Source of the DNA: Trifolium pratense
Lineage: Eukaryota > Streptophyta > Magnoliopsida > Fabales > Fabaceae
DNA length: 64,000 bases
Direction: 5' to 3'
Assembly (NCBI RefSeq): GCF_020283565.1
Contig: NC_060064.1
Coordinates: forward strand, 16,946,337 to 17,010,336
Positions 54,951 to 64,000 of this stretch are shown here, in pieces; within the stretch, counting starts at the first letter, position 1, and every line of letters begins with the position of its first letter. Position numbers and translations under genes: made by a program. The notes beneath the pieces are model-generated. The model did no database searches, had not been told where the DNA came from, and saw nothing but the letters and a program-made list of their open reading frames with translations.

Positions 54951-55690
54951 TTGCATTTTCGATAAGTCTGTTCTAATTTTTCAAGTAAAAAAAAAAAGCC
55001 TCATTTGAATTTTTTTTATACATTTCATGGTCAATATGTTATATGTATATATAGGAACACTAAATAAATAGCCGTTCGTATTAAAATTCCTCCTTGGAAT
55101 TGATTTTTCCTCCTGACATGTGAAATAGACTGTTACAACTAACCTTGTAAGAATGGACCACCTAATTTACTCATTCACATTCATAAAATTAAAATAAGGT
55201 AGGATAGTGTGAAATGTAAGATATATAAATATCATTTAAAATTTAAGAATCTAAACTAAAATCCAAACCAACGTGTATATGGTTCATATCAAGTGCAGTA
55301 ACTCAACAGCCTATGCATGCAACCTTTCAAGGCCAAATGGACTATTGAGTTCAATACAAGCTTCCCTCTTTTTTCCACTATAATAAAAGTGATTTAATTT
55401 CCAAACAATTTTAAAAAATTGCAAAATGAAGAAAAAGAAACCAAGATTGTTAAAATCTCATTTCATTTCAATTCTACTATATATATTATATATAGTTATT
55501 TGTACAGAGCTTAGGATTAAAAGGGGGGGAGGGTGGTACCAAAGGGAGAGAAGAGAACATTAAATTTAATTTATAATCTTAAAGAGAAACTAAGAAGCTA
55601 CAAATTATAATATAAGGACCATGCATATATTTATATAGCTATAGTTAGCTTTTTAGGTTGGGGGAGCTAGAGGGTGCCACTGCATGCTAG
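54951..55690. other. Region downstream of the TGA gene
   Basis: AT-rich, no gene seen. Probably includes the TGA gene 3' UTR nearest 55690. Confidence 0.5.
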
Positions 55691-58600
55691 CTATTCTTGA
55701 CGAGGGCGTGCCAACCACAGAGAACTCAAGGTTCGCAAGCGATGGAAGTACTCGGCCATGGCAAGAAAACACCTCGCTGCTTGACGAGTTGTTAGGATCT
55801 GATTCAAACGGTGAATGGTTTGGTGTCGTAGATTATCCGCCTGTAAGTTCAATTCAAATCTTAAACATGTTAGCATTGAGAGTGTTATGTTGATAGTGAT
55901 GATTGAATCTTCTATCTCTTTATCACTTGGCTTTAACTCTCTAACTATAATCACTGATTAAGCTAACTCTAAAGCCTCTAATTATGCATATATATATTTG
56001 AACATTCTTCTAAAATATTAAATGAATAGTCAAAATTAGAGTGAAATAAAATAATATTGATAAACTCTATTTTTTGCGGCTATATCCTCTATTGCTGCAC
56101 AATCCCACCTATCACATTAGAATTTCACACTCTTGACTATTAGATTAATCCAAATCCTGCAATTTGACTTGAGGGGATGGAAATCCTAGAGGATAAGTCA
56201 TACTTTATGAATTTAATTCATATGCACTTTTAAAATAAAAAGTTTTTACACCATCGATCAATCACAATTCGTCAAATTATATATAAAAGTCATTTGACTA
56301 TTATTGTAACTACTCATCCGTGTCTTTTTAAGTGTCACTTTTGACTACTACACACATGTAAATGTACAATTTTAATTATTTATTATAAAAATTATAAAAA
56401 GTTTATATTTTAAAAATATTCGTCAAGACAAATTGAAAAATATCTTATATATATGCTAACATTTGTTTTGAATATGTTAATAAAAAATCGTGGTTAAAAG
56501 TAACCGAGACACTTAAAAAAAACCAAACATAAAATGACCTATAGATGATTGTAATTGATTCTAATATGTGTTGACCGTGCAAAAACTTTTTACACATGCA
56601 TGAAAATTAAACTCATATTAAATTTAAGTATTTTGACAATGTATATGTTATATGTATGTGTGTGTGTGGATGGATGTGTTTGGAAATTCCAACTTTTTGC
56701 TTGTAGATTCAACTGAAAATAAATAATGAAATTGCAAATTCTCACACAAAGACAAAAAGAGGTCGGAGAGGAAACTACAATAATGGGCCCTTATTTTCTC
56801 TATCTATCTTTGAAACAAGAACAAGAATTGGAACCTTTAACCACTGGGTTTCTATAGTCAAATTTGAAACGTTAACCAAAATTTGGGGCATCTATAATAG
56901 TATTAGAGTAGGAAAGGTTCTTTTGGTGAGTTTCTCGCGCGCTCTATTTGTACTCATCCCGCTGATTAAGTAGTGGATGCTATAAAATGAGAAATTTGTT
57001 TAAAAAACATCATCCATTATTTAAGTAGGGAATAATATCATAAGGAACTCATAGGACGTCAAAAGAAGTTTCCTTACTATATAGAAGAGTTTTCAAAGGA
57101 CCATAAATTAAACACCTTGCTAATAGTATATAGACTATAATAAGACTACTATTATTCAACATATATGTATTGTTTTCAAATAGTGTGTGACTATATTATT
57201 GTTCAATATATATAGTGTGACTGAAAAAGTCCAACTAGAACAAATACTACAAATTGGTCAAACTAAGACTAGATGCATGGGTATATAGATGATGAATAAG
57301 GGAAATGTTAATTACTTGTGCTAATTGTTCATTAATCATTATGATTAGTATAGCCTACCTAAATATTCCTCTAGTTTTTGCTTCCCATTGTTCTTATCGG
57401 TTGCTTATAACATACTCAAACAAAAATGTATTATTAGATGACTTTTAATCAAAACCGCCTAAATTTATCTATACAAATTGATAAAAGTTGGTGAACCAAC
57501 TTTGGTGAGATGAATACAACAAACACATGCACACATAAATTTCACCAAAAATTTAATTCATTTTTCCATTCCTATCAACTTACTTCAATTCTAGCTTCAA
57601 CTAATAAAATTCCAAAATCAATTCATATTGTTATCAAGAAAAAAGAAAACATATGATCATCATTCAAAAGTTCTTGCATTAGTCATACTCAAATGTTCAC
57701 TAAGTAAACACCAAAAACAATATTAGTCTCAAGCAAATACTATTCGTTTGTTTGTACTTTTAGTAGTCAAAATTCAAAAGGAAATGTTATGGGGAAGGGT
57801 CTATAAGTGCTGTCTTCAAGTCAAACGGTTATGACCATGACATCACATAGATATGGGGCTAGAAAATATCTTTGAATTAGGATTGTATATCGGTGTAGGA
57901 CCACTCAAAAATTAACTTATCACATGTATACTATCAATAGTATACACACTAGCTAGCAAGTACACTAGTAGAAATTAACCTTGTGAATTCAATGTCAATA
58001 TAATGTTCATTGTATTTATAATAACATCCTCATAAATAAACCTTGTTATGGTACCTTTGCAATGCTTTTTATTCCTATGTGTACTAAACTCTATCTAATC
58101 ATTTTTAAAAATATACTAGTACTAGTATATATACACACACAAAAAAACAAATATAACTATTAATTAATTACATTATTTTTTTGTTTTGAAAATAGTAGCA
58201 AGTACAATTACCATGAAATAATTTTGCTACCTTTTTTAAGCTTTACTACACACACCCCTTCAAAATGGTCCATGTAATTTTCCCTATTGAGATACATATC
58301 TTTTTATTTAGAATGTATCCAAGTAAATGTACCAAACAAACCCGAAAGGAACTAAAGTCATTTTCAATATATAAACATTGACCCACACAACATATAAATT
58401 GCAAATATTTTTAATGTGTTTAATTTTAGATTCCATCTAACTAACTCAAGAGAGAAATGAATGGAAGGAGTAGTTCATAATTCATATGGAGTTGTGGCAG
58501 GTTTCCCTACCCGGGGAGCAAGCAACATATTCGTTATGAAAATTGTCAAGTCATCATCATGACCCTTATATTATAGGGGACCACAAAACTAATCAACCAA

Positions 58601-61600
58601 GATATAGCCATCCCAAATATATTATTAGTACTAATTATATAAAAATATATAATAACCAAATTCAACTTTCATGATTAACAATTTAATATTATTATCTATT
58701 TGACAATTTAATATTATTACCTAGCTATATGAATATGAAATTCACATACCTAATTAATAGATACTACATCGTTTTCATGTTATATTATTTTTTTAAAATG
58801 ACAAAAGAAAAACTATTATTTAATATGTTTTTTTAGTCTTAGTTAATAAAAGTAGCCTCCACAAAAATATAAGTATTTAGAAAATTTCAAGCATGTTAAT
58901 TTAGTCAAAGTAATTGAATAATATGTATGTTACCTCTCTTACGAAACTTTCAAGGGTGGAGAGTTTGTTCATGGCCCTAGACATTTGATCCATGTAATTA
59001 TTCATGTTGGGAGGGTAACTCAATGATTCTGATGTTATAGTTTCTGAAAGAGATTGATTAAGAGCTTCAAGTCCTTGAGAGAGAGCATCTTCTCCTTGTT
59101 GTGTAGATTGTTGTAATCCATATATGCCCATTATTTGTTGCTCAGTCACAGGCTCAATTTGACTCACAATAATCTAAAATACACATCAAATAAAATCAAG
59201 ACATAAAAATCACATTTCAAGTTTTTTTTTTTTTTTAAACGGCTAATAATATAAAAACCTAAAAGCCATCACAAGACGAGTCCGAAAACATAAAAGAAAT
59301 ATACATGGGCATAACTTGCAGGTAGAAAGTACGATCATAAAGATATTTACCATTTTAAAAAAAAACGATCATAACTTGATTAAGTCAAAATCAATTTTAA
59401 AGATAAAATCAAATAATATTTCTAAAAAATTATTTACACTAAATATAGTTTTAACCTTACATTATGGGCATATCATAAAGTTATTTGATATCAACATGCT
59501 AATATATACTAAAGGGGCATGCAAGTATGGTTGTCAAATCGTAGAATTATATGCTTTGTGACTTGAGAGGGTTTGTTTATCAAGATTAACTACATTACAA
59601 AAGAGACATAAGTATGGAAACAAAGACTATATTCCCATAATCTCATTAACTACAAGATCAAATTTAATTTGAAAAAAATGAGTAAAAAGACTTGTTTTGT
59701 GCCACTTTCTTTTTCTTTACTAAATTTCTTAACTCGATCTTCTTCATTTCCACGCAAGAAAACGAGTGAAGTCTAACTCTACCGCACATTATGGTTTTCT
59801 TTCGTCATTTCATTGATGACATTAAATTCATAGTAAACTCTTGATTTTAATTTCTTTGGTATATAGTCACACCGACAATATGAAATTCATGAATTTATAA
59901 CATCATCAACTTCTACTTTTGAATGCGTATAACGTTACACAAATTTTCTCTCCCTATTCTCCGCATCAAAATCAACATAAAATTCATCATTTGAATTAAT
60001 GCGTGTATAACGTTACACAAATTTTCTCTCCCCGTTCTCCGCATCAAAATCATCATAAAATTCACCAAAATTATATTAAACTATATAATATATTGCAATA
60101 AAAAAATTACTAGTTTTTTGTCATCTAGTTGTTGCATAATGTTGAGTCATGACACATTGACATGACTAAATTAAACCATTGGTTAATTAGAATTATATAA
60201 TGTTATATTATATGTTACCTTAATGAGTTCAGAAGGTTTGAATCCACCAATCCACATGAAGCAACGTTCAGCTGGGGTAACCCACATACCAGAAACAAGA
60301 TGAAATATGTCTGATTTTGCAACTAAGCTTTTTAGATGCAATACTTGATCAATTTGTTGCAAGAATTTGTCCACAAAAATTCTTAGATCATTCTCATGAA
60401 TGTGCTCTTGAATTGCAGCTCTTAGTTCACACACTAAACGGTGGTGCTCCTCTAACCACCTTGCATATTCCACATCAAACATTGCAGCCTCTGAAATGTA
60501 CAATATTCATATAAAATTAAAAAATTTATATAATGTGACACACTTAAAAATTATATTTTCTATTAGTTAAGAGATTAAATTAAGTTAATTAACCTGAGCT
60601 AATGCCATTCATTGAAATAGGAAGACCTTGTTCACCACCCAAAATTGCACCTCCACCAAAGAACATGCCCTAAAATAAATCATGTATTAAATTAATCATG
60701 ACATATCCAAAAAATGATTTATTTTATTCTATTTTTTTTTCCTTTTCTTACTTGATTTCTAGCACGCTGAAGCTCTTGTTCCATCTGATTAAGTTTGATT
60801 CTGCTTGACTCTAGTTGTTGAATATATGCCTAAGAAAGAGGACAAATTGAATTTTACATAAATAGTAGAAGCCATTGACATGAAGTGTAAAAAAAATAAC
60901 ACAAATATGGAATTTATGATTTTCTTGTGAATTTATTTACCTTTTTTCTTAGCCTGCTTTTTCTAGCTGCTTCTCTATTCTGAGCAAGTCTTCTCAGTGT
61001 CTGTGCATACCATTTTATATCAAAATTAAAATAACAATGTTAATTACTAGAATTAAAAATTAAAAGAAAAATAAATAAAAGTAATAAAAATTGGTAAAAA
61101 TAAAAATGTTAAAAGAGTTTAACCTTAGGATCTGGTGTTTTAGGTCCTTCATGTTCAGAACTTGAAGTTGGACCCTTGCCATGATTATTCCTCTCTCGTT
61201 GCTATAGTATAGTAAAATCATAGGTAGGTGTTAAATGTTAATTAATTAGATTAAGAAAATAATACTAATATATATCAATAATTGAGTAGCTTAATTAATT
61301 AGCTCGGAAACTTATATGCTTCAAAGATGCTACCAAACTCTGATTATAACTTAACATATTTGTTTAATATATGATTTTGTGTACGTGCCTTAACAGGTTT
61401 GGGTTGCTGAGAGCCAGAAGCAATTTCTTTTCTTGAATTGGTTAACTCCATAGACGGCGCCTCTGATCCTCTCTTCGATCCACTTGTTTCCGAAGAAATT
61501 AACTCCATGCTAGCCTATAAATAAACGTCGAAAACCGGTTTAATATTAAGTGTAACAAAATAAAAGTGTTACAAAATTGATGACATTAAGATCATAATTA

Positions 61601-61943
61601 ATTAATCATACCTTAGAATTTGATGATGATGGCTCTACGTACATAGGTTGAGAAGGAAAAATGTTAAGAGTTGGAGGCCTCATTCCTGATGATGATGAAT
61701 TCTCTGCAAAGAATCAAACATTTACCAAATTCAGTAGCATTAAATATATGTAACATATATAAATATAATCCAAAGAGAAATAATATAAGCAATAAAAAAA
61801 AAGTCTATTTTTTAAGGGACAAAATTATTACTAGAGAATACAAATGAAAATAACACAACATAGGTGTAACAAATTTATGATGCATTTTTACCTCATACAA
61901 TACTCTCCTTTATATCTTAATTTTCAGTATATATGGTATTTTC

Positions 61944-61974
<31 letters not shown>

Positions 61975-62473
61975 TATTTTCTTCCACCCTTTTGGTTTGT
62001 TTTACTTTTCTGCAGCAAGGATATGGTCAAAGGAATAGTACTCTGCTGCAGATATGATTCTGCAGAACATGGTTTTGGTGTGACCCAAAAAAGATTCTCC
62101 ATAACAAACTAAAAGTGCAAAAAAAAAGAGACCCTTTTTTTGGGATTGAATTTAGAACAAAAAAAAAAAAGATTTTTTTTCATAATTTTCATGTGATTAA
62201 AAAAAAGCTTACGTTTTTGTTCATGAACACTAGTTGGGTCAGTTTGTCCATTAAGATACAAAAAAAGTGCTTGATCCAATTCACCCAAATCATAAGCTCC
62301 TGAATCTTTATTATTTCTGCTGACATAAACAAAATAAAAAATTAATCTTTTACACAATTAAGCTTCATCTTATGCACATAATTTAACTATAATGAACTCA
62401 CATGTAGCTGCTTCCTGGGACAGAGAGTGATGAAGAAGATTGCATCATTCCAAAAGAAATTTGATTATTTTGA

Positions 62474-62505
<32 letters not shown>

Positions 62506-62598
62506 ATGATGAAAGTGATGATTTTGATGATGTTGTGGTGGGAGTGGTTCTAATTGAGTAGTGGTTTGGTTGAGATTTTTAACACTTGAAGCAGCCAT
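55691..62598 (-). CDS. TGA10: TGA10-like bZIP transcription factor
   Basis: Eleven exons on the minus strand: 62598-62402, 62316-62213 (or from 62319), 61703-61612, 61514-61389, 61201-61124, 61000-60941, 60829-60752, 60669-60594, 60490-60219, 59173-58934, 55840-55691. About 490 residues. A His/Gln-rich N-terminus is followed by ISFGMMQSSSS, AYDLGELDQALFLYLNGQ and TLNIFPSQPMYVEPSS, the TGA9/TGA10-type N-terminal blocks. The basic region NREAARKSRLRKK is at ~207-219, with zipper leucines 225, 232, 239. The DOG1/TGA domain (~270-485) includes YARWLEEHHRLVCELRAAI, PAERCFMWIGGF, IMGIYGLQQSTQQ and the end SSLWLARPRQE. It binds TGACG elements in the nucleus. In Arabidopsis TGA9/TGA10 act with ROXY glutaredoxins in anther development. 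Intron 10 is 3.1 kb. Exon 4 ends at a probable GC donor. Confidence 0.92.
55841..58933 (-). other. Intron 10 of the TGA10-like gene, 3.1 kb
   Basis: Bounded by GTAACA at 58933 and TTACAG at 55841 (minus strand). AT-rich; no coding remnant or clear transposon seen inside. Confidence 0.8.
59927..60082. repeat. 78-bp direct repeat in intron 9 of the TGA gene
   Basis: GTATAACGTTACACAAATTT followed by TCTCTCCC...TTCTCCGCATCAAAATCA begins at 59927 and 60005; the copies are near-identical. Confidence 0.85.
61947..61974. repeat. (GA)n microsatellite
   Basis: About 13 GA units in intron 2 of the TGA gene. Confidence 0.95.
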
Positions 62599-63395
62599 AT
62601 TATATATATATATATATATATATATAACAAAAGAAAAGAAAAAAAGAACCTAAAATATTTGTCTCTTGTTCTTGTTCTTTTTTTCTTTTGAAATAGTATT
62701 GTTTTTTGTTTACTCTTTCGTAAGTTTCATGGATTATGAAACCGCCTTAAAATCATTTTCCTTTTTGTATGGAAAAAGCAGAGAGAGTTAGAAAGAGAGA
62801 GAGTCGGTTATATAGATACAAAGAGAAGAGATAGAGATAGAAAGAGGGTTGAATGAATTCAATGCAACTAAGCAAAAGACAAGATTTCTTTTCCTGTTAT
62901 TACTCTTCTGCTTTTTTTATTTTTCTCTCTCTCATATATATGGCACTTAAAATTATATAAGTGATTTTCTGCAAACGTGAAAATTTAATTTTTTTTCTTA
63001 TGATAAAGCGGTTCTCTTCTCTTCAAATCTTCTCTTTAACAGGAAAAATCATAGATGAAGAAGAAGAGAAGAAGATGTCTTTGTTGTGTTTTTTATTTAA
63101 GGAGAAATATAGACTAGTTTGAATTGTAGGATTGAATAATCACCTAATAATTAAAGCTTCCTTACCAATAATAAATTGGTGTAAATAATAGTAGCCTTTG
63201 ACGGTTTAAGTACGTGGTTAGATATTCAATTATTGATTTTTACATATAAAAAAATTAGTTTTTTTTTAAGAAGTTATATTAGTTCATCCAAATTGACATC
63301 AAAGAGAATCGAACTTAAAATCTTAAAGAAGAAGCACACTTTCAGGTCTTAAAGTCAATAACAACAATAAAAAACTTCGTAATTATATACTCTAT
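62599..63395. promoter_or_regulatory. Upstream region / 5' UTR of the TGA10-like gene
   Basis: A (TA)n tract lies just before the ATG (62600-62625), then sequence that on the minus strand is rich in CTCTCT (62780-62840, 62925-62935). Long pyrimidine-rich leaders are common in plant genes. Transcription start not placed. Confidence 0.45.
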
Positions 63396-63735
63396 GAGTC
63401 CGTTTGATTCGCTAAAAATAAGGGACTGGACAGGACAACTGTAGTTGTACTGTGTTTGATTGTAAAACTGTTTCAGGAACTGGACAAACTGGGAAGCAAT
63501 GGACAGGACAAAAACAGAATTTTTTGTACCTCACTAAACCACAGCACAACTTTTTGTCGCAGTACAAGTTGTCTAAAATGCCAAAATACCATTTTATTAA
63601 CAAAATATCATATAAGACAAAAAAATATTCAATATCCCAAAAGTTTGTTCTGTGCTGTTCTGTCATGTGTTGTGCTGTTCTGTCTTGTATTGTTCTGTCC
63701 AGTACTTACCCTTTAACAAATCAAACACACCTATG
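63396..63735. mobile_element. Decayed inverted-repeat transposon, about 340 bp
   Basis: GTCCGTTTGATTCGCTAAAAATAAGGGACTGGACAGGACA at the left resembles the complement of TGTTCTGTCCAGTACTTACCCTTTAACAAATCAAACACAC at the right, giving imperfect ends of about 40 bp. No clear target duplication. Frames inside are not genes. Confidence 0.65.
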
Positions 63736-64000
63736 TGTTCTAAAATATAAACAAAAATGAGTTAAAAAAATTAATATATTTGATCTAAATTTTACACCAA
63801 ATACATTAATTTTTGTTGACATTTTATTACTTACATTTTAATACAGGTGAAGTATCATAGTATTCCCACATATTTTCTTGATGAAAATTAATCATCAGTG
63901 TAATAATAAAAATTTCGTAGCAATATATCATAGTAAAAAAAAAAAAGACTTGCTTGTGTAACCTTCTCAGAGTATTTTTCTAATGTATTGACCGAAATGC

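Overview
The window reads as nuclear DNA of a flowering plant. It is AT-rich, its genes are split by GT-AG introns, and it is crowded with LTR retrotransposons, LINEs and MITEs. The gene content (a polygalacturonase-inhibitor cluster beside a TGA10-type bZIP gene) and the repeat types point to a papilionoid legume, perhaps of the Medicago/Trifolium/Pisum group. That placement is inference from family resemblance, not a database match.

Layout. 0-18 kb: genes of the kind often found with plant mobile elements. These are a B3-like ORF with a proline-rich repeat tail (minus), a two-exon GRF zinc-finger membrane protein (minus), a 1.23-kb tandem triplication carrying a broken NAC-domain gene and a 60-bp minisatellite, an 80-residue orphan ORF, a Ulp1-type cysteine protease gene of about 16 usable exons (plus), and an orphan charged protein (minus). 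20.8-52 kb: five intronless genes for secreted leucine-rich-repeat polygalacturonase-inhibiting proteins (PGIPs), all on the minus strand. The first three (20.8, 25.8, 31.4 kb) form one sequence subgroup and the last two (34.8, 51.0 kb) another. Stowaway-like, Mutator-like and hAT-like non-autonomous transposons lie among them. Three later insertions separate the last two genes: a 1.4-kb short-LTR element, an 8.3-kb Copia/Sirevirus-like element and a 2-kb 5'-truncated LINE. Each of these still shows its target-site duplication. 52-55 kb: remnants of two more Copia elements. 55.7-62.6 kb: an 11-exon TGA10-like bZIP gene (minus). 62.6-64 kb: its upstream region and a decayed inverted-repeat element.

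How the parts relate. PGIPs are apoplastic proteins that bind fungal and insect pectinases, so the cluster is a defence locus expanding by local duplication. Duplicated intergenic sequence accompanies the genes. The TGA factor is a separate nuclear regulator; TGA9/TGA10 act in anther development with ROXY glutaredoxins in Arabidopsis, and TGA factors generally link to defence transcription. No operon-like coupling is implied.

The most interesting items are: (1) the young Copia element, whose long open gag-pol frame lacks the reverse-transcriptase core; (2) serial exon-intron duplication in the Ulp1-like gene, with an in-frame stop in the middle copy; (3) an array of eight hairpins inside the short-LTR element; (4) the near-identical NAC pseudogene triplication; and (5) unusual splice sites in the TGA gene. 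All exon boundaries were placed by eye from splice consensus and reading frame.
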